Shown here piece by piece: positions 37,603-50,250 of a DNA stretch of 64,000 bases. Within the stretch, counting starts at the first letter, position 1; every line of letters begins with the position of its first letter. The notes under the pieces were generated by a model. That model saw only the letters and a program-made list of their open reading frames with translations, did not search any database and was not told the DNA's origin. The stretch is from NCBI GenBank assembly GCA_037833965.1, contig AP031352.1:8846501-8910500 (forward strand), in the 5' to 3' direction. The translations under genes were made by a program, and so were the position numbers. Origin of the DNA: Marchantia polymorpha subsp. ruderalis (Eukaryota; Streptophyta; Marchantiopsida; Marchantiales; Marchantiaceae).

Positions 37603-40600
37603 ATACTTTAAAGCTCAAAGCTACACACATTCAAGACATATGTTATAATTTGATGATTTACTTGAAATCTATTTTAATTATATTATGTATATATCAAAAA
37701 TTAAACAAAAAAATAATGATTTGACAAAATAAATTTAGTATTTGTCAAAAAGTCTAGTAATATGATGATGAATACATTCTAAGCTTAAAATTATAATCAA
37801 AATCAAATCATAATCATGTTAAATAACTTTTTACATTTCAGATAATGTGTATGATTTACATTTGTATTAGAGTTTCAAATTGGTGCTCAGCAATTTGGTT
37901 TATTATGAAATTTCAATGATGGCAAAAGATATGATTTATAATTTATTGTTTTTGTCAAACACATACGTCATTTTTTGTTCTGATTATAAATATTGATTTA
38001 TCATGTTTGTATGTATGTATATATATATATACATACATACATACATACATATCAATAACATACAAAACCTATAAGTCAGTAATGAAAATATATTTTTTAC
38101 AATAATTTTTATTGTTATGATTCACTAATGCAGTTTAATCATACATTTAATTATATATATGTAATTCTGATATATAAATAAATTTCATCAATGATCAATT
38201 TTGATATGTATAGTTATCAACATAATTCAAAATCAGCAATATTAAAAAATAAATTTCTTTCATCTTAACAGGGTTTTGAAATATTTCTTTAAAAATATTT
38301 TTTTATGGAAAGATTTAAATGGTAATGGTAATATAATTTTAAGTTAAAAATCTGTTATCGAATTATACATGAAACTCAAGTATTCAAAATATGCCGTTTT
38401 ATGTAATCAATAATATATATATATATATATACATCTCTCTCTCTCTCTCTTCAAATATTACAACTGTTATTTCAATTCATTGTACATTATTTGAATCTTA
38501 TATTTTAATTACTACATTTGATATTTTTACTACAATTTTCTGGTTGATTTGTTCCATAAAATCAAATTTTAGTGAATATTTATATTTGATAAGTAAACAT
38601 ATGATTGTGATTATTTTTCTAGAATTATTGAAAAGATCAAATTTCTTTATATTCATGCAACATTGTTTTTCACCTCTTAAACAACAAATGTTTATATAGT
38701 TTTGATGCTATTTTCAGTTAAAATAAAGATAAACAGGCATTATGTATTATTTAAACTATAAAATTGAATTTTAAATATATTTTATTTTATCAATTTAAAA
38801 AAAATTTATTTAAAAAAAAAGTCTAATATTATCAATATGTAAGAATGAAATAAAATGAATTTGTTTACAAAATGTATGTTTAGAAATGTACATATAGCAC
38901 AAAAATCAAATTTTTTTTAACAAAATGAACATATTATTATTGAATATCATGAAATAGTAATTTTAAAAATTTTAAAAACTCAGGATTTTGATTTGAAATT
39001 ATTATTGTACATAAAATAATAGAATGAAAAAAAAGAAAAAAGAAAATTATTAATTCATTTCATATTTCAAAGTATGTTTAAAATCTAGGGTATAACATAT
39101 GAGTTTACCCTGTTGTATGGTATGATGTAAAGTATTCTTTTGATAAAAAGTTTTTTTAAAATTTTTATTCAGTGTTTTGATTACAGGAAAAATGAATCAT
39201 AATCATAGAATTATTTTATTTCATCCAATGAGATCAGTATATATTTCAACAAAAAATTATCATTATTGAATATCCACAGATTACAAAAAATTTGTATCAT
39301 AAATATATAATCAAAACCATGTTTTTTAAAGACATTTTCAATATACATATTTTATGTACATGATGATTAACAAAATGTACTCCTTTTGCCAACAGATTAT
39401 CAAACAATTCTTCCTTTTCAAAATTAAGCACTAATGTTTACCTTTGTGTATCAACATGATTGTAGATGTTATTTTTTGTGATCGGAAATCAAACAGATTT
39501 AGGATTGATTGTTAGGATGCAAGTCTTTAATAAATTACTAATGTGAAAGAAAGAACTCCAAAATTGATTATTCCAAGTTGAAATTGTTATTCACATACAG
39601 TATTGAGATCAATGCCATACATTTTCATCCAAATCTAGTTTTCAAACTAAAACGGTTTTGTTTTTTCAAGATTAAGACTAAGCTTCAACATTATGACAAA
39701 ATGTCTGGAGAGATTGAAGAGATGGTACTCAATGTAAGTTTTTTCTACTCTTAAACATGTACAAGAACTTTTCATTTATAACCGTAGCACAAAGAAAATT
39801 ATAATCACATTAGATCTCTTGAGTTTCAAAAAAATTTCGCTTTTGCTTTAATAATATTCTACGAGAGCTTATTACTTGGATATTCAAGTTCTATAAGTGC
39901 ATTTGTAAGAGACTTAAGTCTCCCGCAGGTGAAATAACATTATCTCACCTACCGTATCTTAGAGTAAAATTTAAGCATTGCCACTCCATGCACACACCCC
40001 TAGATAGCAAGTGGTAAAGATAAATATAAATCCTTGCATATAATTTCATAGACTATTTTGACATGACATGGTACTTGAAAAGTTGGCAATGTATGTGCAT
40101 ATGAAGCGGTCCAGGCTGTTAGAAGAAAACAACATATAATGAATGAGGATGATTGTGTTGCACCCCATGACGGATGACCATTCGACGTCTTTGGCTTACA
40201 GTGCAAACTGTGCATAGCATGCTATACAAAGTTTGTAATGGTATTGGTAATGGTAATTCCAACGTCATGTAATGGTATCACAGGAGCGAGGAGCTATTTA
40301 TTCACGGGGAAAACTTAGATGTTTGAGGATCCGCTTACTCTTTGAAAACACGAATTAAAACGAACGCGAGTTATTACTCTTTCAATTGCGTGTTCATTAA
40401 GGTTAAAAAATACGACGGCAGTTTAAAACCTACACTGTGATCAAAAAACGTGGTTAGTTTTTTTCACACGAGAAAAAGTGATCACAGTAAAAGTGAGTGA
40501 ATTAGAATTAAAGTCGTGATACAAAGTCATGCGTCTGAAAGACAGTTGGGAAGAACGCTTAGAAACTTGAACGTTAGATATATATCATTTTGGTGAGCAT

Positions 40601-41459
40601 CACTCTATATAATGTAGTGAACAACACCTCAGCAAATTAACGATATACATGAAAATGGTTGGATGGGGTAATTTAAATTATTTGTAAGCTTCATTGAGTA
40701 TAACTCAGAATAATAGATGAGCTTTGAAATGATACTTACAAGGACTTGAGCCAATCATGTAGGAACATGAAGTTGATTATGTTGAGGATTTAAAGATACT
40801 TCTAAGTGGCAAATAATAAAAAAAAACATTGGAATGTTCGTTCTTTCTATATCAATTATGGAGTTCAAATATGATGCAAAGTAATTAATTACTCACTCGT
40901 TTTAAAGCTAAAGCTGTGTAAGTGTGTCAGAAGTGTGAGCAAGTACAAACGGGCTCTGAACAGACCTTTACATCTGATGTTATCGTACAGATTTGCCAAT
41001 TGGAGCGAAAGCATAATTTTCACGTGCAATAAAAAATGCGTTCATTTTGTTGAAATCTTGGTATCTATCAAATATAAAAATATTATTCGGGAAAGATAAT
41101 ACAAGAAAAGTTTTCGAGGGATGCATTAAAAATTTGATAGAACGTATATCAAGGTGTATGATTTACAAGATTATTACAAAAATAAATTGAAAACCTTTTC
41201 ATCGTGGGACTTTTATAGCATGTTGCATAAAATTATGACAGTTTGAAAGACAAGTCGAAGGATCCTTTACTTCGTGCTCAAGGTTCACCTGAATTCAACA
41301 GTTGATAATACTGGAAGAAGTAAGTCTCGATGCATATCACCTGGCAGTTTCTTTCGGGCTCTAGCACAACCTCGAAACAAAACACTGTACGCATGCCGAG
41401 ATAGTTGTTACAATATGCAGCTAACTCACAGAACGTAAGTCGACGTGGAAAAAGCACGT

Positions 41460-43080
41460 ATTAAGAAAATGTGGGCTTTTTGTTGGAATTACGAATACCC
41501 GTTGATATTTGGCAGGAGACTGCGCGGTTACTTTTCTCGGCTGCATGCAGATGAGTATAACTCAAGGCCAAACTATGGCCTTGAGTTATACCTGCGACGT
41601 TATTTGTCGTCACCGATGTGAGTCTTGAGGCTGAGGGAGGGTCCAGAGAGAGTTCCAGCCTCGAATTGGTCGAGAACTTTCTGGTTCTCATTGGTCTTGT
41701 CACTGCCACAGGGTCCCACCCGGCCCTGATCCTCTGCACCCAACAACGGGTAGAATCCCCGCGCCCCCGCAGCTCGCCGACCAACAGGCGGGGCCACGAC
41801 ATGCGGTCAAGATAAAATGCACCACTCGCGGAAATTTCAGTGTGAATCCGAGTTCCTCCGATACCGGCAGCAGCCCGTGGGACTGTTGGAGGAACACGTA
41901 CCTGTCGGTCCAGATTGTCGGGTTCTGGTTCGGTCAATGGACAACGTGGGCAGCTCAAGTTATATGCACCGTCGATGCCGTTCACCGAACGGCGAGGAAG
42001 CTAGAAACCTTGGGCATGAAAGCCAGATAATTGGGATGAACTCGGACGGCGATCCGACGGCCCTGAAAACAGTTTGCGAAGAATGTTCAGAGTGTCTGGA
42101 TAGAAAAGAAAACGCGAGTAGATTGGCGGTCGCCATGCTGACTGGGCGTAATGCCATGCGCAGCCGCGCTCGCTGGTCTCTCTCTGAGGCTCTGAGTTCG
42201 AGCCCTTTCCGTCCATGACGGATGGCATCCTCCGTCCGGCTCGAGCGCTCTGACATTTCGTCGGTTCCGTTACCTGTTACAGCAGGTTCGAAGCTGTCAA
42301 TGAGAAGGTCAGGTTCCATGGGTTCGATTGGACGAAATTTCGAAGGTGAGCTCGAATGGGGGTAACCAGACGGACGATATGAATGCGCATGCAATCAATT
42401 AATATTCTGTCAAGATTCCGATGAGGATGATCCCCAGAGCTTGTGCCCGATAACCTACTGGTCGGACAACATTAATAGATGTTTCAACTTCATATGTCCG
42501 CAGCGATCGTGAGTGGCGATCGTCTGCTCGATGGTTCTGCAGCCTTGCGCTTGAAATCGGCAATTCGAGGTCCTTCTGCCACCGGAAGTCGGTGGCATAT
42601 TGGGCGTCCGTTAATTTGATTGGCGCAAGACGAGGTGAAAGCGATGCACCCGTTCGTTGATGCTCCCATTGGTTTAATGGGAGCTCAGAATCTCCAGTTT
42701 CTGCGCTACGTCACGTATTGCTAGGATCGTTCCGATCCAGTGATTATCTGGCTGGAAGACCTTCTGTAGCTTATTCGATGGTCGTCCGTTGTTAGATAAT
42801 CTGGCGATGCTGACGTGAATGACACATCGCGACTGTGAGCTGCGATAGTCTCGCATAGCTGTCACGCGCCGTGGATTGGCAATTGACAACAATGACTGTG
42901 TCCAAACGGTAATGCAAGCATGAGATGGATCGGAGGAGTGTGAGGAAGCTGAGAAAAGTGCTGCAATTGTTTGTGTTATTTGTATAGTCAGGTTATGCGA
43001 CTTGCGATGACTTAATCGACGCTTCAGTCGTGGTCTCAGCATTGTCGTTGCTTTCTCTTACAAGTTTGAATTTGTCACCG
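41460..43080. other. GC-richer block with unidentified overlapping frames
   Basis: Base composition rises sharply against AT-rich flanks. Frames are open on both strands over the same DNA: minus 41,461-41,985 and 41,960-42,394, plus 41,817-42,218. High GC lowers stop-codon frequency, so open frames alone are weak evidence. None of the translations matches a family I recognise. It may be the promoter and 5' leader of the downstream glycosidase gene, a gene fragment, or transferred DNA. I do not call a gene. Confidence 0.4.
41555..41591. repeat. Perfect 16-bp inverted repeat (hairpin)
   Basis: GTATAACTCAAGGCCA (41,555-41,570) is followed after a 5-base loop by its exact reverse complement (41,576-41,591). 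It marks the left edge of the GC-richer block. It could be a foldback element tip, a hairpin precursor or a cruciform. Confidence 0.85.
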
Positions 43081-43873
43081 CAGGTTTACGCACTGCTTGG
43101 AGACAACGGCCTCTCTCAGGGTATAACTATTATTATCTTCACTAGTCACCTGGACTGCAACTTCCCTCGGGTTCGATTAGTCCATAATAGGATTCTTTCC
43201 ATCCGGAATACTTCTAATTCACATTTTATGTATAAAAAATCTGGATATGTTGTTCGAACGAGTATTAGTTGAGTTATATACTTACAATGTAACTCAACTC
43301 AAGCGCACATCTTCAATTGTGGCTGTCATGTCTCGATACTGGTAGAGTTATGTGGACTTTAGGACCTTCTTCTCACCGTGAAAACTAAGGATCATCAAGT
43401 TTTTGCTGATAGTGATGCATGATATTGTTGTTTCGCAGTTGACAAATCTGCGGTGATAACGAAACGTATATCACGCGATAGTCTTCCAAAAGTCAGCCAT
43501 TCTTGCATATTTACGCGTGTGATTTCTTGAAGTGGTTGCGCAGGGTTAAATTGCAGATCGAGGGACAGCAAGTGAGCTTCTCGTACTGAGTACAACTTCT
43601 TGCCTATCATGTATGAATCAATGCCAGAACATCATTCACGTTCATTTATCAAATATAGTACTCCAAAAAGTTACATGAAATAACTTTGCAGAAGGCTTCA
43701 ATTTTGAAATTCAGTACATCCGGTGGTCACCAGGCTCTCATTCTCAAGTCTTTGAAAGGAAATACAGGCTTCAATGAGTGAGCTATAACTACTGTATACA
43801 TTTTTTACCGGTCTACTGCGATCTTTGCCCACTGATTGTTTATCACCTCTTCTTGTTCGCAGAATTTGGTAAC

Positions 43874-46800
43874 ATGCAGGGACCTGTTGACTACCCCGTT
43901 CCTCCACCTGTAGAAGGAGTAGGAGGTGGAGGGACTGGATATGGATGGAGCGAGATCGGTACAAGGAGTTTAAACACTACAGCAGGCGTCATTGACGTCA
44001 ACAAGCATCCTACATCTGATCTGCTTCATGTGTGGTCCATGCCAAGTACAGCAACGATAGGCCATCAGGAACATCCTCGGCCTCTGGAACAAGTACGTTT
44101 GATACTTGAACACTTAAAAGGTGAAGCTTCAGATCATGGAAGTCATAATTCAAGAGTTGACCAGGGGTTTACTTATTTTTCTCTATTTAGGGATCTGTTG
44201 GGAATGATTAATATCTCCTTCACAAAGATATCCTTGCACTTGATCATGGCGTATGCTTCTTAACTGTCACGACTGGAAGCCAAAGTCGAGATATGGTCTT
44301 CACGACATATCTGTCCAAGCTGACAGTAAAAAAATAATGACTAACTGGAGTTGTCTTACCCGCTTAATAGTGTGACTCACCAGAGTTATGTTTTATCGCA
44401 GATCAACCTGCTGGCAGCAAGAAACGAGAAAGAGAGCGCACAAATTGCTCTTCGACCGAAAATGTCGTGGTCAAGCGGCGGTTTTATTGGCCATGTTCAA
44501 ATTAAGTGCACAGATTTATGCAGCAATTCTGGAAGCAAGTAAAGTCTAGCAATCTTTGTCCACTGCGAGCGTAGTTCCAGGAAATGTCCTGAGATTTGCT
44601 GTTTCGAACTGTGAAGACCCGCTGCAGGTCCTAGAATGCGCATCTGATTTTTAAATTCATGTATTTACTTGTGCTGATTCTTGTGTGCCAGCAGGCTGGA
44701 AACAGGTAAAGCCATCACCTTGCGACGTGTGGTGCCAATACTGGGTGTGCCGGATGCTCTTGTTCCTCTAGAGCTACCATCAGCACAGATAGGGTTGCTA
44801 CCAGGGTAAGTTAAATGCGATCATGCTCCTTAGACCTAGAGATGTGTGTGAGAAAACATGTCGTGTTTTGTACAGCTGACTACGAAATCATGTAGACGAG
44901 AAGATTTTTTGAAGAGTTGGTCCGACGTAAAGCATGTCTTTGAATACGGCAAAAGACGAATTGTTATGCACGTTCTTTCTTCAGCTGGTTAATATTGAGA
45001 TCTTTCTGCAGAGAGACCTTGGGACTTTGGCTCTCTATAGAAGTCCCTGCAACACAACCACCTGGATATTATGAGGGAGAAATAAGCTTTCTAGCCATAA
45101 GAGCCGAATCAGAGTAAGGCATGAGAACCAATGCGATGACCTTTCATTCTCTAGTCATGTTTCTGAAAGTGGTACACTTTAACTAGACTAGAGTTAATAA
45201 ATACTTGCTTGATTTGTTTCTCATTGCCTATAAACTGCCTTGCATACTTGTTTCTAGCAGGATTGAAGGTGCTGACTTTTACGAGGGTGACAAACTAGAA
45301 ATTAAGAAGGAGATTCAAGAGATCATCACCAGGGCCAAGGCCAGAGGAAACAATCCCGTAATCTCTATAATCCACAAATTTTTGGTTTAAGTCAGATAGG
45401 CTCTTCAATCATGCAAGTGTTTCATATGCTTTCTCAACCTGCCTTCATGTAAGTCAAGAAGAGATTCACACCAGGGCCAAGGCCAGAAAAAAACAGTCCC
45501 GTACGCTTCTAAAATCTATCTAAGAGTTCTTGCTTAATGCGGATAGCATCTCCAACTATACATGTAAATCGAATTCCTTCTCACCCTGCTTCAGGTAACT
45601 CAAAAAACTCAATACCTTCGGGAAACTTGTTGAACTGAGGGGTGGTGTCACTTTGTCTGACTGCAGCAAGAAGGGATGCAGGCTATTACTGAAGAGCTCC
45701 GGCATCTAATGCAGTCGACCCTGCTCACTGCCAACAGGGGAGAGCAAGGAAAGATGGACATTGATGAGGAATATAATACAACCCTTGCTGTGCGGTTGAA
45801 GTTTAGCTTGACAGTATGGGATTATGTTATTCCAGTCACTCCAACGCTTCCGGCCGTTTTTGGGGTATCCTTTATTGATAAACAAGTTTTCTCTGGTCTT
45901 TATAGAGTTCAGATTAAATTGCTTAGGAGTGCAGAAGAATATGCAGCTTTTTGTTTTGCAACAGCTTATTGCCCTTGACAGTTGTAATGAAGATATCGGA
46001 GACAGTCATTGAGGACCGGTTTGGGTTGGAGCATGGAAGCATTGACTGGTACAAATCATTAGACATGCATTTTCAATGGTTGCTGCACTATAGATTGAGC
46101 CCCTACTTCTGCAGATGGGGAGACAATATGCGCGTCCTGGCATACACATGTCCTTGGCCTGGTATAGTAGTCTTCCATGATGGGATATCGAATAAGGCTG
46201 GCCACTGAAGTTATCAATCAGTTGCTGTGATTTTTTGTCTTTACATCGAGTCAAGCGATCAAGCTTGTGTAACTCATAACTGGAAGAACAGAAGTAGAAA
46301 TTGCAACTCGCTCAGAATCTTTGGCAAGTGGCACGTGTTTGGAGTTGTTAGTTTAAAGAAGTGCATCAAATACTTGTGTCTCTTGCTTATTATGTGTCTT
46401 GAAATTTGGTGTTTATCAGCGGACCACCCGAAAGCAGAAGAGTATTACTCTGATCCGAGACTAACTGCTTATGCAGTTCCTTATCTTCCAGTACTTAATA
46501 GGTGAGTCTCATTCCATTGATATTTGGGATCATGCCAGCTGAATAACCTCTCCATAAGTTGGAGACTTTCTGTCTAGGTGTGTGGTCTAAGTTCAATGTA
46601 GCAAAGAAACTATATTTAATTGTATAAAGCAGGGTGTGAATGTGATCCATACGGATTACTTCTAGATGTCTCTACCACAGCAGGTCATGTGGAATCTTTT
46701 CAACCTGCCATAGCTTCAATTTTACCCCTCATGTAGAGTTTGATGCTATATTTGCCAATTTAGAACTCACCACCTTGAATCAAATTCAAACTCGCATTTA

Positions 46801-49800
46801 ACTAGATTGATATCACCACCTGCACATCTCAGTAATCCAACAGCTCATAGGTGTGAACACCTGAGGAATTGATCACTGAGAGTACATCCTAGTGGGTTGA
46901 CTCTTAGATGAAATCACAACATTGAGGTATACTGATAACGGCTAGTCATGTATAGAGGATGATCTCTTTTCTTTTTCTCTATAATATTCTGAAAGATTGT
47001 AGACTACACGAATATTTCTGATGATTCATGTGTTCAGCTCGGATGCTGCGAAAGAAAGCCTAAAGCGAGAGCTGGAGATCTTGAGAACTAAAGATCACTG
47101 GAAGAAAGCGTATATTTATCTGTGGGATGAGGTAAGTTACTGATTTTCTATTCGAGTAAACTCTGTGTGGACTACTTAAGAAAGAAATTGGCAAATTGAC
47201 TTTTTAATCTATATTTGATAACGCATTGTATGTGAAGCTTTCCAGATACCAATATAACAAAAGTTTTGTTCCTGGATTCAGCCGCTTAGCCTGGAGCAGT
47301 ATGGTCATATACATAGAATGGCGGAAGAAATTAGGTCAACAGCTCCAGATGCGCGAGTTCTGACGACGTACTATTGCGGTAATATACATTTCGATATAAG
47401 AAAGCTGTCACAAATTTCTCCGATTGACCCTCTTGTCTCTCTCCAGCTGTCCTAATTTCAGTTTTCTCACGTTCTTTCTGGTCATGGTTATGTGTTGTAG
47501 GTGTCATGTATTGTAATTTATATAGTTTTGAGTTGATGGCGTACAGACTTTGGTCCTGGAGAGCAAAGTTGTAAGGGAAACATGATTTTACCTACCATCC
47601 TGATCCAAGTTAATGACACCTTCCCTTCCTCTTTCTGGATCGTTCAAAATACTGGCTCTCACACATGCACATAACAGACTTGTGAAATGGACCACTCCTA
47701 ACAAAACAAGCGGTAGAGTTTTGTGAACCGATTGGCCTTCTGAATCCAATCACTTCACAAGTATCAGTCCCAAAGTGCTGTAAGTTCACGGATTTTCAAA
47801 GTAAATTTGATCAACGCCAAAAACCTGGAAATTAACGCAACCTTTAAGTATTCTAGGAGTTCTTAAGCTTGGTCGTTTTGAATTCAGGATGGATTATGCT
47901 CTTAGAACCTTGATCTGAGCATCTATGCATTGGAATCTAATGTATGTCAGTACTATTGTGATACCGTGATTACGAGCAGCGAGTTAAGGCTACCTCAAGA
48001 ATTTCCTTCCTTGATAATTTCTCACCCAAATCTGTATAAGCACATAGGATTCGTCATGTAGTTCTTGCAACATTTGTGGTGTACCTAAGAATCAGCTTAC
48101 AAGGAGCTGTAATCCATTTTACAGCTTAAGGTTGAGGCCTTAGATAGCTGGCTTCGAGGATTGTTTTGGTGGGTAGACATTAGGAGTTGTGAAGAGCAGG
48201 AACTTCTTGCCTGAACTTCGTCTCTTAGTTCATTATATATGTGCAGTGGAAAGTCATTGTATGTTTTCCGTCTTGAAGAGCAAGCTTCTTACACGTGAAG
48301 CACTAGATAAGACACAGACATCTGGTAGCTCGAGTGTTGAATCTACTGTTTACTGCTGCTGCTCATTAGTTCTATTCGCATCAAAGACCCTTGGTGCCTT
48401 GCTTATCTTCTATTCGTGTGTAGTACTTAGAATGATCTCTTTTCACAGGTCCAATCTTATTTCTGTATATCACCGCTGTCTTCTAAACCAATTACATAGT
48501 ATCCATATTTGGTTATCTATTGATTGGTCATAGGTGCTCTTCTTGTTTTGAGAAAGGATGGTATCAACACTCAACAGTCAAGGTCCCCCATGGAAGAACG
48601 ATTTTCTGGAGTGTGAAAATCATTTTGTTGTCAAACACCTCCGAAAGCACCTCTTTCCACAGAAGTCAACATCTACCATTGAACTTTTTTTCAGTTCATG
48701 AAGGTGTTGTTCATCTATGCTTGCTCGCGGGTGGATGTCAATAATGAAGAAGGCATTACCGTTTGAAGGAGGGAAAGTTGACGAAGCAATGTGTGGTTTT
48801 TTCCAGGACCGAATGATGCATCAGTGGTTCCAGGAAGTTTTGAGGCTTTTGTGAAAGTCCCGACATATTTGCGACCACATACTCAAATTTTCTGTACCAG
48901 GTGAACGGATTCATTCTATTACAGATAGATGTTCGCTCGTAAAAAAGTGATACCTTTTCAAGAAGCTTGTAAAGAATTATTACGGTGAATATCAAATGAC
49001 TCCAGCTCGCATGGTAGCATAGTTGCCTGACAATGACCCGGAAGTGTATTCTAGTCTGTACACACCTCAGGGCAGCCCGCTGCTGCCCTGGTGTGTGACG
49101 TGACTCGGGACCCCGGCTTCTTCCGAGCAGGGCAGGGCGGGGCAGGGGAGGAATGCGTGTAATAGTCAATATATACAGGCTCACATTTGCTCTATATCAT
49201 TGAAACAATATTTCCATGCTTTCCAAAAGCTGTGGATCTGGAATCTTCTCTTAACACAGTCCACGGAGCAGCCTCTCTAAGACAAGAAGTTCACAACAAT
49301 TTCATTTGAGGAGCAAGAGTACATGGAATGTAAAGAACTGCTTCTGGTTGCTGCGCTGGCTTGTAACTGAACTAGTGCATCGGCAGTGAATGGGTGCTTG
49401 GAGGCCGGGAAGAGCTGGTCCAAAGCATTGTGGCGGAATTGCAGCCCGAAAATAAGGAGGCAAGTCTAGCTTCCACCGTGGAACTACGTTGTTGGTTTGT
49501 GTCCTGTTCTAAGGTGGAATGAATAGTACTGGATGTACAATGGCTGCGTTCAGTGAGCGGGTCATTCTGAACTATTTTCGTGTGTAGGAGTGGTGGACGT
49601 ACGTTTGTATGGGACCTTCGGATCCTCATCCAAATTGGCATCTGGGAATGAGAGGTACTCAACATCGTGCAGTATTGTGGCGTGTGTGGAAAGAAGGTGG
49701 TACGGGATTCCTATATTGGGGTGCGAACTGTTACGAAAAAGCCCTAACACCATCAACCGAGGTAAGTTCCACTCCACAAGTCTCCAAATATTGAATTGCC

Positions 49801-50250
49801 TGCCCTGAAATAGATGTCAGCAGCCTCAATGCATTAATATCGGATGATATGCGGCTCAGATCCGTTTCCGGCGGGGACTACCGCCTGGTGATGGTGTTCT
49901 CTATTATCCTGGCGAGGTTTTCACTCCCGGCTCCACCGTGCCAGTTGCGTCTGTCCGCCTGGAGCGACTTTTGAGCGGAATGCAGGTGAGAGTTTGTTTC
50001 AGAATTGGTTTGAAACGTTGCGAATACCAAGTTCTCATTTGTAATGTTTCTTGGAGACGACTGACTTGCCTTAATAATACAGGACTTCGAATATTTGCAG
50101 CTTTATTCTTCGATATTTGGTAGATTAGCGGGGTTAGCACTTCTGGAGAAGACGGGAATGTATTATGGTCCTGAGCGCTACACACATGAGCACGCAACAG
50201 TGGAGTCCATGAGAAGTGAGGTTTTTCGAGCGTGCCGGGCACCGCTTTAG
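43874..50250 (+). CDS. GH123/DUF4091 glycoside hydrolase-like protein
   Basis: Probable glycosidase; characterised GH123 enzymes remove N-acetylgalactosamine by substrate-assisted catalysis with an adjacent Asp-Glu pair. Coding exons: 43,874-44,092; 44,402-44,538; 44,695-44,805; 45,012-45,113; 45,261-45,357; 45,667-45,864; 45,993-46,161; 46,420-46,501; 47,038-47,131; 47,282-47,378; 48,807-48,900; 49,387-49,459; 49,588-49,761; 49,860-49,985; 50,083-50,250. They total 1,941 bases with every phase matching, giving 646 residues and a terminal stop. Landmarks are LLAARNEKESAQIALRP, SLTVWDYVIPVTPTLP, AYIYLWDEP (Asp402-Glu403, the likely catalytic pair), GFLYWGANCY and YYPGEVFTPGSTVPVASVRL. No signal peptide is visible, so secretion is doubtful unless an upstream exon adds one; a splice acceptor lies 11 bases before the chosen ATG. 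Substrate is unknown. The family call is confident. Confidence 0.85.
45305..45610 (+). repeat. Tandem duplication of a glycosidase exon end and its intron
   Basis: Unit 1 begins with AAGAAGGAGATTCAAGAG in the coding exon ending at 45,357. Unit 2 begins with AAGAAGAGATTCACACC at about 45,456. Both contain CACCAGGGCCAAGGCCAGA and CCCGTA, then a similar intron stretch ending near TGTAAGTC or GGTAACTC. The second copy sits in the intron and is shifted by small deletions, so it is an exon relic. Confidence 0.7.
46667..46990 (+). repeat. Solo LTR of the same copia family, in a glycosidase intron
   Basis: It begins TGTCTCTACCACAGCAGG, nearly identical to the 10,585 copy at its start. It keeps the block order TGCCATAGCT, AAACTCGCATTTAACTAGA, ATCACCACCTG and CAACAGCTCA. 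No polymerase lies nearby, so this is a solo LTR. It occupies the intron 46,502-47,037 in the sense direction; the end is approximate. Confidence 0.6.
49061..49096. repeat. GC-rich hairpin in a glycosidase intron
   Basis: CAGGGCAGC and GCTGCCCTG pair around CCGCT. The stem extends outward through ACACC and GGTGT with one unpaired base. It lies in the intron 48,901-49,386, followed by a GGGCAGGGCGGGGCAGGGG tract. Confidence 0.7.

Larger units (their letters stand above)
33000..41450. other. AT-rich gene desert with repeats
   Basis: I see no supportable host gene in this 8.4-kb stretch. It is mostly AT-rich, with TA microsatellites at 37,568-37,599, about 38,012-38,050 and 38,411-38,449, the last followed by a CT run. 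A GC-richer island at 35,950-36,740 lies within a probable LTR element. Short frames here are broken and low in complexity. Confidence 0.6.

Noticed and set aside
38391..38699. 102-codon frame in the gene desert
   Set aside because: It is made of microsatellite and AT-rich low-complexity sequence.
39660..39740. Possible coding snippet (KLQHYDKMSGEIEEMVLNV)
   Set aside because: It is a single short piece with no neighbouring exons, splice partners or recognisable family.
48189..48533. 114-codon plus-strand frame
   Set aside because: It lies inside the glycosidase intron 47,379-48,806, has no recognisable domain and no splice continuity.
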